Source: Volutella citrinella
Taxonomy: Eukaryota; Ascomycota; Sordariomycetes; Hypocreales; Nectriaceae
NCBI GenBank assembly: GCA_034401135.1
Contig: JAWZSP010000005.1
Span: 186,001-250,000 of the forward strand
DNA: 64,000 bases
Reading direction: 5' to 3'
Shown: positions 34,135 to 44,517 of the stretch, piece after piece
Position numbering within the stretch: the stretch's first letter is position 1
Layout of the letters: each line of letters starts with the position of its first letter
The notes under the pieces: generated by a model
Told to the model about the DNA's origin: nothing
The model's input: the letters and a program-made list of their open reading frames with translations, nothing else
Database searches by the model: none
Program-made: the position numbers and the translations under genes

Positions 34135-35168
34135 ATGGCCAACTTCAAGGTCGCTCTCATTCAAACCTCGCCCAAGGTATGCACGAGAAGCCCACCAGCG
34201 TTAGTATTTGCAGCAGGCCACTGTGCTAACTTCGATAACCCTTATAGCCGCTCTCTGCTGCGGAGAACTTTGCCCATGCGGCGTCCCAGATTCGTTCCGG
34301 CGCCGAAGAGGGAGCTTCCTTGGCCATTCTGCCAGAGTATCATCTGACAGGATGGGCACCAGACGAGCAAGGGTTCGCTCTGACTTCCAAGGAGGCGGAA
34401 TTCTACCTTCAGGAGTACCAAAAGCTAGCTAAGGACGTTCATATCAATATTTGTACCGGGACAATCGTTTGCGAAGCTCCCGCAGCCACAAAGCCCTTGA
34501 CATCGGGTGGCGGGCAGCAGAGCGACGAGACAGCACCAGCTCTCCTAAACACGTCTCATTTCATAGACCATGATGGCCAGATCCTGGGGTCGTACACCAA
34601 AACCAACCTATGGATCCCTGAACGTCAATATCTGACTTCATACGTGGACTACGCGAGGCAATCTGCTACAATGGCAGACTGCCCGCCTTCAAACCCTCAC
34701 CAAGTATTCGACACCCCCCTGGGACGCGTCGGCATACTCGTCTGCTGGGACCTCGCATTTCCCGAAGCATTCAGACAGCTCGTGCTCGCCGGGGCCAACA
34801 TTATCATCATGCCCTCGTATTGGACCACGGCAGACATGTGTGAGCAAGGGCGGGCTTATAACCAGGACTGCGAAAAGATGTTTGTGGAGACTGCTCTTGT
34901 CACCCGAGCCTTTGAGAGCACTGCAGCTATTATTTACTGCAACGCTGGTGGGCCTGCTGAAGACGGATTCTTTGGGTGTAGCCAAGTTGTGCTGCCCATA
35001 GTCGGAAAGGTGCCAGGCAGTTTTGAGGATGGCCGAGAGGGTAGACGCGTGTTGGAGGTGGACATGCGCCTTGTTGACATAGCAGAGGGTAATTACAAGA
35101 TCAGGCAAGATCTGGCAAAGGAAAACTGGCATTATGGGTATGCCAAGACGAGGAATGCCAAGCTGTAG
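34135..35168 (+). CDS. Carbon-nitrogen hydrolase (nitrilase superfamily amidase)
   Basis: Two exons, 34135-34176 and 34248-35168, about 320 residues. The nitrilase-fold triad is clear: Glu in L-P-E-Y-H-L-T-G-W (about residue 46), Lys in Y-T-K-T-N-L-W (about 133) and Cys in G-I-L-V-C-W-D-L-A-F-P-E (about 182). No N-terminal extension or glutaminase domain, so it is a stand-alone amidase or nitrilase-like enzyme that releases ammonia from an amide or N-carbamoyl compound, or acts on a nitrile. It is about 0.8 kb downstream of the lactonase on the same strand, supporting a shared catabolic purpose, although fungal genes are transcribed singly. Confidence 0.88.
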
Positions 35169-36066
35169 AATTAATACAATTGCTTCTTGTGATGGTTTGA
35201 CTTTCGGTCTGTCCTTACCTTTGATGGCTTCGGCCAGCTTCACAATCTCCTTCATCGTCAACTTGTTACAGATGATACTGCTGACATTTCCCACTTTCCA
35301 GCTCAACCATTTGTTTTTCTAGTGGCAACAAGAGCTTCAACAACATATCGGAGTGGGCGGCGATCACAGACGGCCCCGGCCAAGGCTGCCGCCCGTGATG
35401 GAGGAATCCATGCTGGCATGACGCAAATGGCACAATCTCAAAGCTTAAAATAGGCTTCCTATAGCTGAACACAGTCTTATTGCATCCCGCGCAGGTTCGT
35501 TGAGTCCCGTGGGACGAGTTTGCATGAGAAGGGCTGCTGGACGACAGGCTCGCGCTTCATGCCAGGAATTGTCTATCTATATCGCAGTAGAAAGGCCTCC
35601 CCTCTCATTACTATCAAATCCGACTTCAGTCATCCGTAACAGTGTCGCCCCATATACTGCAGGGTATCACGTCATGGGACTGCCCAAAGGTTCCCTTGAA
35701 GTTCCGATACCTACTGCTTTGGGGCCCTGAATGCAACCGTATCACCAGTCGGGCCGCCTCACAGGATTGACAGTGCTATTCTGGCCCCAATTTTTGCGGG
35801 GGGGATGACTGGGGTCTTTATCATCCCCCCAGCTTGCCAACGTCACAGCTAGCACGCATAGGGAAGGTAGCCTTACACTCCCCAGAGATGGTCGTATTTC
35901 GACTATGGTTTAGGCAGTTAGTTGATAATCATAATCATGATATAAAGAGGGGAATTACGAAAGTTCTCGGGCTTGGCAACTTCGACAGTACTTAAGAACA
36001 ACCGCCGATGCATACTGGCGGCCACCAAGATAAACGGCATGTCCATTTTTGCCGATTGCACTCGTC
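35169..36066. promoter_or_regulatory. Intergenic region with TATA element before the M64 peptidase gene
   Basis: No coding signal. A TATAAAG box at 35941-35947 sits about 120 bases before the peptidase ATG. The first 150 bases after the amidase are probably its 3' UTR. From here to about 42 kb the base composition is visibly less GC-rich than elsewhere. Confidence 0.4.
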
Positions 36067-37925
36067 ATGATCTCTACTCATAGCCTGCTTGTCCTTCTTG
36101 GCAGCGCATGCCTCGTCCTGGCGCAGTACTGCGAACATCAGTGGGAGGGAGAGTTCGCTGAGCGTCATGTCGAAGGCGTTCCCTTTCTGCAGGTCGCTGA
36201 GAGCCTGGCGGCTCCGCCACTCGAAATCCGACCGCTGATTATTAGCGGTCCATCTAGCAACCGTGTTGACCTCATCTTTTTTGGTGATGGGTGTGAGTGT
36301 TTATACATGTCATCCTACTTCGCGGTACATGCGTTAACTTGACAACTTTGTAGATACTGAAGCTGAGAAGGATAAATTCTTTGACGATGCGTTGTTCCTA
36401 GCCAAGAATCTCACTGACGGCCAAACATTCTCTGATGTATTGCCTCTTATCAATTGGTGGGCAGGCTTTTCTGCTAGTGCCGAGGTGCGTCACCTATTGA
36501 GAACCGTACCGTTGCGATTGGCTAATAGGATTTTAGAGCGGTATTGGAGTTGGCGGGAAACCCAAAGAGTATGAAAGAGCTGAACCATGCGCGACAAAAA
36601 ACGTGATAGACTGACAAAACTAGCACTGTTTATGGCCTCTATCGTGATGGAACAGAGCTCAGGGGCGTCTACTACCAAAAGCCAGAAGTTGCTCGCGCTG
36701 CTTGCCAATCGACAGATGCTTGCGACTACCCTATTCTTCTAGGAAACGACCCGTTCTACGGAGGCCTAGGCGGAACTTTCACGTAGGTTAAATCCTCCGT
36801 GTCCTCGATGGCGACAAGCTAATTTGACCGAAGTGTGACAACATCCTCCCCGGCCAACGGGCCTGCTGTCCTCCGTCACGAACTCGGCCATTCAATCATT
36901 GGCGTCGGAGAGGAGTATGATGGAGGTCAGGTCTACCGTGGCGTCAACGCAGCTCAATCTCCTACGTCTGTGCCCTGGGGCCATTGGTACAGTAAACCGT
37001 CGGTTGAGCCCAAGGTCCAGCGTTCAAACATGCCGATTCAGGCCTACCCCTGGACGCTACTGAACACTACGCGAGCATGGAGTAGCCGCTTCACTTCTGC
37101 AGGCTCTTATGATAGCTACCTGCTTCAGTTTAGTATCAGCGGCGTAACGGCAAGCTCTGACCTGCGCGTCGAGATTGATGGGAAGAACCTTGGTTGGGAG
37201 GTCAACCCCGTCGTCGGTCTGGACCGTTGGATTTACAATATGAAGTTCAGTGACAAACTGTCACCCGGCGTTCATGAAATCAAGTTCACTCTGTTGAACC
37301 AGAAGCTCCAGGGCACTGCACAACTTTGCAATCTTGAGATAGTCGAGTATGGCAAGAGCAACGACGAGTAGGTCATAAGATGAGAAGAGGATCCATGACT
37401 GCTGCTAACTGACATACAGATTTACATTCGAGTCAGAATACCACGGAGTTTTTCCAACGTAAGTCTATGGGATACAAAGGTTCCTCTTGGGCTGACATTT
37501 CACAACGCAGATACTCGGCCACCAATCGAACGACTTATAGACCAACAAACGATATGTGTCTCATGCGAACCATGCATTCACCAGACTTTTGTGATGCATG
37601 TATTGAAGGCTTGTGGATTTCTCTCCTCCGGCCCCTCAAACTTGTTGACAATGTTACACAAACTGCTGGCCCAGATGGCTCCACAAACGTGACCCTTAGC
37701 CTTCTACCTATTGCCCAATTCAGGGAGAAGCAAAGGCTCACTGAGTCTTACACTATTGAATGGCATGCTGCCGATGGTACGGTTTTGAGTGATTGGACAA
37801 ACATGACAAGCGCAGTAATTGGGAAAGATGTTGCGCAGGTCAACGTCGAGGTCAAGTTTTCTACTATCCAGGTCAGGGTAGACAAGGATGGTGTTCTCAC
37901 ACACACTGAGACTATTAAGTTTTAA
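36067..37925 (+). CDS. Secreted M64-family zinc metallopeptidase (IgA-peptidase-like)
   Basis: Seven exons: 36067-36292, 36354-36484, 36537-36568, 36624-36782, 36834-37367, 37420-37458 and 37511-37925 (about 511 residues). The ATG at 36067 opens a signal peptide (L-L-V-L-L-G-S-A-C-L-V-L-A). D-L-I-F-F-G-D-G-Y-T near residue 70 and D-T-V-Y-G-L-Y-R-D-G-T-E-L-R are family blocks. The zinc site reads H-E-L-G-H-S-I-I-G-V-G-E-E-Y-D near residue 192: two His of HExxH, the catalytic Glu, and the downstream E-E-Y-D that completes the M64 site. Past residue 240 a beta-rich region follows. The family is named for a bacterial IgA protease, but fungal members are ordinary secreted proteases of uncertain substrate. 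Exons as short as 32 and 39 nt. Confidence 0.88.
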
Positions 37926-38003
37926 GAGTTTGCGCTGAGCAGCAAGCTACAACTATGGAACATGCTGCGTGATTCATCGTTTACCCCGACTCCAAGTATA
38001 CAC

Positions 38004-40411
38004 TTAATATCCCTGCCAAGCCCAATTCTCGGTTTCTAGAGCAAAGTCTCCGCTTGGATTCAGAGTATCCCAGTCGATCCACTATCTGTATTAGCCTGGC
38101 ATTTCTATGCAGACGAATGCATCTCCTTACCTGTATCTGGGAAGATACTCCTAGGTTGTTGTCATTTAATAACCCGTTTGCTGGCTGAGGATGTTGTTCT
38201 AGCTGCGCTCGGCTAGGAGTATCGCTCCTCACGACGGCTTGCTCTGAATTGTTCCACACTTGATTGCTGGTATTGTTCTTACTGCTTTGTGAGTCTAGTC
38301 GCATTTTGATTATATCAATACTTCTCCTTATCCCAGGAGTTTGCTTGACTTCCGTTCCAACATCCTTAATATTACAGTAAGTCGGTTAACTGCAATCATT
38401 GACGTCTGTTCATCGAGCGCATCAATTTGGTGTATTTCAATCGTGGCGGCAGTATAAACGCAGTACGAAATGAGATAGCTTTGGTTCTGAAAGTTGAAGG
38501 TCCTTCCGTATGCTTGAAAGAAGTTGTTAACTAGAACGGCTTCTTCGGCACAAACCTCTCGGGCCTTGATAGATATTGGATGATGAGCTAGTCGATTATG
38601 AGCGGACCAAAGGCAGAATGGCCTGAATAGTAGGATGAGGATCGTGTGATACAGAATGCTAATAAACATCTTAGTTAGTCTCAGTCCAAAAATAAAAGCG
38701 TGAAGTAGACGAACTTGAGGCAAGTTATGTGCGGTGGGGGGCAATATGGAAGAGAGGCAATGTCTTCAATACGAAGGACATCAGGTAAGCTGTGATAGAA
38801 TTCACGCAACCTGGATTCGAGTCCCACAATCTTTTGAACTTGAAGCTCGCCCACACGGCCGTTGTAAACAGTTTGGTATAGGTCACTGATAATCTATAAG
38901 AGTTAGTAGTTGTGTTTGAGCTGCCCACCAATCTTGAAGACCTACTGTCGATAACGTGCAAAACCAGGATAATGTCAAAGAACTGTATGCCGTCGCTCCG
39001 GGGTACTGATCCTCGACATCAGCAAGATAAATTGGTTTCCAAACGTCATCATCCCCTGTGAAATCCACTGCTTCCATTAGTAACAACGAAGGGAAGGTGT
39101 TTAAAGTGGGAAACATACAGATTGACCTCGGATGGAAGGGTAGTTCGGTTAAAGTCGGGGCTCTGCCTAGACACAGGCTAATTGATCTAAGTTGATACAA
39201 TGTTAACGCATCACCAATACAACACAGAGCTAACTCACTTGTCCCAGCAGTAAGCCGAAAGGTAGAGGCGTTTTAGTGCTTCTAAATCATCCGGCTCTTT
39301 CTTCAACAGCAGTGTATCGTGTTGGGTTTGGAGATGCAAGCCCATGTCTTTGATCATCCTAATGGCCTGGTGAATTATTGGGGTTAGCAGTAATCGACAT
39401 TCATCGTATAAACGGCGCCAATGCATACCATACCAGTGTATAACCAACCCTCGCTGCTCTTTCCAATAGCACATTGGCGGCCCCCGAGGATTAGAAGCCC
39501 TTGAATCGTTGGCACGCGAGGCTTCTCTAAACCGAATTCCTCGATGAGCAAGAGCTTTGCCTTTTCAATGAAATACTCGCCTCGGTTGAATTGGGTGAAT
39601 CGATCGTCTTCCGTTTTGATATGGCGACACGCATGGGCATAAATAACATTGAGTAGGAAGGCCGAGAAGTAGGGCCCTCCCAGGACCATGTCCCTGAAAA
39701 AGCCTAGAAAAAGGAGAGGATCGAGATTAACAGCCGAAGGAACTAGTGGGTTTGCGCTTTTTGCTCATGAGGTTCGGGTTTGTCTTACACGGCTTGTAAA
39801 CACAGTTGTGCAGTGGGCCTTGCCAGGTCCAGTACATTCGGAGCATTGCCGTGGCGGTATCGGGGTTGATGTCAGAATCCCGTTGCAGGTTTTCATATGC
39901 ACGCTTTTCCCAAGATGTGTGGAATCTGGAGTTGGAGGCAAGCCATTTCCTGTGGTATTCTTCTTGGATGGGGGCCTGGGCAGCTTGCTCGGAGGGGGAG
40001 CTGTCGTGTTGCCAGTAGAACCTTGAGGTTGCTCCGAAGTGATGGAGCTGTTTGCCTTGCGGTCAGCAGCGTGTAAAACCTTTGCCATGACGTGTCGCAA
40101 CATACCTCACCATGTTCGTCGACGCTCAGGTCTCCTTGCTGGATCCCATCGCTTCCCAGCGAGTCATGCACCGTTCCCGCGATGGAGCTGATAGTACCGG
40201 CAGGTGACGGTCCTGCCTGCTGCGACGCGGGCGACTTGGTGTCATGATTCAATGATGCCAACAGCCGGTCAAGGCTTTCGCCGCTCAGTGCCGAAAGCTT
40301 GGTCAATGCCTCTTCCAATTCTCGGATCCGGCTCTCGGAATCGCGGATCTTGTGGTGAAGATCTGTGACCAAAGCATCGCTAGCCTTGTATGCGCAGTCG
40401 TCGTTTGCCCT
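38004..40411 (-). pseudogene. 5'-truncated and frameshifted Zn2Cys6 transcription factor
   Basis: The body of a fungal regulator is recognisable: a coiled coil (D-S-E-S-R-I-R-E-L-E-E-A-L) at 40,280-40,370, the spliced H-F-G-A-T-S-R-F-Y block, W-Q-G-P-L-H-N-C-V-Y, G-W-L-Y-T-G-M-A-I-R-M, S-A-Y-C-W-D-K, L-P-P/H-x blocks and an ending W-D-T-L-N-P-S-G-D-F-A-L-E-T-E-N-W-A-W-Q-G-Y. Several introns splice correctly (donor at 40105; others near 39,770, 39,430 and 39,240). Upstream only the end of the zinc cluster survives (R-A-N-D-D-C-A-Y); the first five Cys are gone and the DNA becomes sugar-transporter sequence in the other direction. Near 38,355 one base is missing between R-M-L-E and T-E-V-K-Q-T-P-G, which shifts the frame. 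It cannot bind DNA as a normal C6 protein. Confidence 0.72.
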
Positions 40412-40425
40412 GAGGCGTGTACCGG
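40405..40425. other. Head-to-head truncation junction (rearrangement breakpoint)
   Basis: To the left, minus-strand coding ends inside a zinc cluster at about 40411. To the right, plus-strand coding for a sugar transporter starts at 40419 in the middle of the family sequence (V-P-V-Y-I-A-E-I). Both genes have lost 5' parts within eight bases of each other. No transposon end is visible at the joint. Confidence 0.7.
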
Positions 40426-41650
40426 TATACATTGCCGAGATTGCGCCTCCGACCATTCGGGGCCGTCTCGTGGGTGTTTTTGAAGTTACCTCGCAAACCG
40501 GATCCATGCTTGGATTTTGGATCAACTACGCAACAGATCGGACCATCAGTGTCGAGGGCTCGGCTCAGTGGATCATTCCTCTTGGCGTTCAATTGATACC
40601 CTCTACCCTTCTCGCGGTCGGTATCTTCTTTTGCCCCGAATCACCCCGTTGGCTCGCCCGGAAGGATCGGTTCGAGGATGCAGAAAAAGTCCTCGAGCGT
40701 ATCCGATGTCTCCCTGCCTCACACGCATACGTTCAGAATGAGATGCGAGAAATCCGCCAGCAGGTAGAACAACGAAGCATAAATCGAATGAGCAAAAAAG
40801 ATCAGTTCAAGAAGCTGTTTGCAAAGGGCACAAGAAACAGAGTTGGCGTTGGCGCTTTCCTCATGTTCTTACAAAGCTTTACAGGAGTCAACGCCATGAC
40901 CTACTACTCGCCTCGAATTTTTGAGTCACTCGGAGTGGGAGGTACCACCACTAAGCTGTTCAGCACAGGCATTTATGGTGTTGCAAAAATGCTTGGAATG
41001 GTTGCCTTTGCTCTCTTTGTTGTTGAGGGCCTGGGCCGCCGAAAGGGTCTTATTTATGGATCAATCTTTGGCTGTCTGCCTCTGTGGTACGTTGGAGGGT
41101 ATGCTTTAAAGAATGACCCTGCTACAAGAGCTGCCGCTGGTGTTGTTCAGCAGGATGGCTGGGGCTACTTTGCCATGGTCTGCATCTATCTCAATGCTTT
41201 CATTATCTGCGCCACTTGGCAGGGTATCACTTGGACCTATGCTGCAGAAATCTTCCCTTTGGATATTCGCATGCTATGCGTTGCGGTAACAACAGCAAGC
41301 ACGTGGCTGGGATCTTTCTTTGTTGCGCGTACTACGCCGTATATGATAACCGGCTTGGGCTACGGTACATACTTTGTATTCGGGGCTATTGTCATCCTGA
41401 TGGGACTGTGGTCATTTTTCTTCGTCCCAGAGACCAAAAGTTTGCTATTGCGCTACTCTACTCATCCGACCGTGTTGTGCTAATAACGTATACAGGGTTA
41501 TCACTTGAAGCCATGGATGCACTGTTTATGCAATCTATGCACAAGTCGGTGTGGGCACAGCTCCGGCGAAGGGACATTGGTGCGGGAGATAAGAGTCCGG
41601 ACTTGGAACATAACAAGGCAAAAGTGAAAGAAGTCGAATACACGGTGTAA
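40419..41650 (+). pseudogene. 5'-truncated MFS sugar transporter
   Basis: The frame from 40419 to 41439 spliced to 41496-41650 gives about 391 residues. It starts directly at V-P-V-Y-I-A-E-I-A-P-P, which in hexose transporters lies after helix 4 at about residue 140-150, so the first third, including the first helices and the G-x-x-x-D/R-R-x-G-R-R motif, is absent. The rest is intact: P-E-S-P-R-W-L-A, Q-S-F-T-G-V-N-A-M-T-Y-Y-S-P, E-G-L-G-R-R-K-G and P-E-T-K. The intron uses a GTTTGC donor. The first in-frame ATG is at 40507, inside a helix. Upstream plus-strand frames are only antisense to the regulator, so no 5' exon exists nearby. Not expected to transport. Confidence 0.78.
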
Positions 41651-41906
41651 CAATCGGGCAGGTTGTAACTGCGTAAACCTGGTACGATGTACTATGGATT
41701 TATATTAGCAGGCAGATTGAGGGGAGCTCTTGTCGGTGATCTTGTCCAAGGATCACGGTCACGTCTGCAAATAATCAATCCGTAGACTGGAGATCTGTTC
41801 ATACTGAATATGCGCTCCTCTAGGGTCAATATACTACTGGTGTTTGCTAGTGTGAAGAGAAAAGATTAATAATGAATTGACTAATGGGGAGTAGTATATA
41901 AAGGCC

Positions 41907-43999
41907 TCAATGGCTATCCGTCTCCTTGTTGGAAACATTGGCGGACTTGGCCTCCAAACTTGGTGAACTGTCCTTGGCAACTGGCAGATCTTCGCCCAAG
42001 ATCAACTCCAGCTTCGGCCCGTGGTACGCATTCCTCTTTATGAACCAAAGACCAGTCACAAAAATAATGAAGATCCCTAGAACAGCCACAACATAGTCTG
42101 CCAATTGTTAGTTAAGCCAGGGCAGTCGTAGAAGGATGTATGACGTACTCATGGTGGACGTATCAATAGGAATGGCGGGTGGGAAGCAAAAGAACTGAGA
42201 GGCACGCGTTAGTAGGAAAATGGAGTTTGAGGCGCGAAGATGAACATACCACGGACGTCACACCGACAAAAATAACGGAAATGTAGTTGAGGAGGTATCC
42301 CCAACGGTGGCCGAGACAAAAGTCGGGCGGATTGTCCATAACCAGCTGGCGGCCCCTGACTAGTAGAATCAAGACAGGCGCAGCATACGACAGGTTCAGA
42401 AACAAGGTGCAGCTAGCAATGTAGGCGTTGAAAGCAACTTCCGGACCTTTATCACAGTCAGACTTGAGGCAGCCAGGTGAGACGTCTAAACTAACCGAGA
42501 TATAGCAGTCCGAATAGGAGGTTGAAAATAGCCTGCACGATGATGGCGTTGACCGGAACGTTGAGCTTGGGATGAAGGTGGGACAAGCTACAAGAATGTT
42601 AGATTGAATCATCATCGGAGCATGGTGTATTGAGCTTACAAACGGGAGAAGGGTGCTCCATTGTCACGGCCCATGGACCAAAGCAGACGGCTGCCGGAGG
42701 TGACACACCCATTGGCACCATTGACAAAACAGAGAGCGACAGCAACCGTGAGAATCGTGGCTGCTGCTCTGCTGCCCGTTGCCTGGTATATCATCTCCGT
42801 CATCGGGCTCTGGGTAGCCGAGGCGAGCAGTCCGTCGATATCGACAGCGCAGAAGAGCATGACAATGATGAAGACGATTCCGCTGGCAAGAAAATCAGTG
42901 TCTCATCTTTCCCCCAAAGTGCTTAATTTCTTACGTGACACCACCGACGACAACACTGGCAATCATGGCCTGTGGTGCGTCCTTTGTCGGTTTGGGCATT
43001 TCTTCCGTCATGTGAGCCACAGCATCAAATCTATGACAATGGCATTAACTTGGAAACCACGGATTGGCGTGCATAAACTTACCCAATAAGTGCGAGAGCA
43101 GATTGGAGCAAGCCCAGGAGCCAGGCGGTCCCGTCACTCCAGCCGGTAGTGTTGGAAAAGTTTGTGAAGACAAACTTGGCGTCCGTCTTGTCCGAAGTCG
43201 ACAGAAGCACGATGCTAATGACAATGACACTAAGGACAGACCAGTAGACTTGAATCTTCAGTTAGTGGTGAACTTTGTTGAGAGGTTGATGCTGCTTACG
43301 CGCTCCCTCGTTCCATCTGTTGAGAATCGGATAGGCAAAGAGGTTCAAGAAGACGCCCACAATGGAGACAGCAACAAACATGAGATAGGTGCTCCATTGC
43401 GTAATCTCGTAGGATCCACCAGAGCTCACAACGGCAGCAGCAGCGAGGAATCGGGCTTCTACATGTTAGCGTTGTGCCTATCTGGGTATGGGGATCGGTT
43501 GTCGTACCTCCGAAGTATGCGGCCGTCGTGTTGAGCGTGAGCCAGCCGGCAATGTTGATCCATCCGATGAGGAAGCTCTGGTTCTTGTCAGCCCACCAGC
43601 CCATACAGAAGCATGAATCAGGTCACCCCTACCATGAGGTTCCTCCACCTATCCGACGAGAGTGCATAGGCGTAGTGGTATTGACCACCTGCAGTCGGCC
43701 ACATGGAAGCCAATTCACCCAAGCTGGCAGCCAGGCAAAGCGTGCAGAGTACACAGAAGATGAATCCGTAGACGAATGAGACTGAGCCTCCGGATGGCAT
43801 GACGAGACCGATGGATCCGGCAAGAGAAATCCATGTGCTTTTGGATACGAATGTTAGCAAAGGGCTGTAGCGGAACGGCCTGTAAGGCATTCTGTGCATC
43901 TGCGTACTTGAGAATGGCGAACGCCATGCCAACCATGGTGATCTTGGAGAAGCGCTTCTGGAGCTGGCCCTCCGAGGCCTTTGTGTGATGCGTAGCCAT
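41907..43999 (-). CDS. APC-superfamily amino acid / GABA / choline permease
   Basis: Eleven exons close in frame: 43908-43999, 43633-43837, 43508-43577, 43300-43458, 43083-43248, 42935-43030, 42640-42882, 42496-42587, 42250-42446, 42149-42194 and 41907-42097 (about 518 residues). Twelve hydrophobic segments; early G-M-A-F-A-I-L and G-G-S-V-S-F-V-Y-G, then E-L-A-S-M-W-P-T-A-G-G-Q-Y-H-Y, the hallmark of the fungal amino acid/choline transporter (Hnm1/GABA permease-like) group; F-D-A-V-A-H-M-T-E-E-M and G-A-N-G-C-V-T-S-G-S-R further on. Plasma membrane uptake of an amino acid, GABA or choline is likely. It shares a promoter with the Zn2Cys6 regulator at 44.5 kb, its probable controller. The C-terminus (E-D-L-P-V-A-K-D) is hydrophilic. 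Confidence 0.88.
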
Positions 44000-44517
44000 G
44001 CTGCTGGGAGTCGTGCGTGATAGGCAATTGGTGTGGAGTGAGATTGGGGAGTCCAAGCGGGCAGATGGAGACCGGCGACGGACCAGGGAATATTTAAGCA
44101 GCTAGCATGAGCGACTGTCCAACCCCAGAAGGCAGAGAGACATGCTGGGACTCGGCTGATAGGCGCCAAGCAGAGACGCAGTGCCTAGGTCTGGGGATCA
44201 CGTTTGGCAGGATCCGAGAGTGTGGAGAGACGTGACTCTGAGACGATGCTTGTCGATGCTATTCCGGAACAGGCAATTTTTGGCAAAGGAAAACCCGGCC
44301 GGAATTGCGGGTCGTCCACAAGCTCCAAGGGCGATGATAAGGGGGCTGATAACACGGCTCTAGAGTGTCTGTGGGGTGGCTATCCTCCAATTATGGTTAG
44401 CCTGTTTGATGGGCGTATTACGAGAGAGGTTGAGGTGATTGAGCGGCGCCCGCAAGTGTCATCGGGTCAATCTCGTGTGAGCGACTCGGCTTTTTCCAAG
44501 TCTTCCACTGCTAGACA
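44000..44517. promoter_or_regulatory. Shared divergent promoter, permease / Zn2Cys6 regulator
   Basis: A 518-base spacer between divergent starts. A TTAAATA element on the minus strand at about 44090 lies near 95 bases upstream of the permease ATG. The arrangement suggests the regulator controls the permease. Confidence 0.5.
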
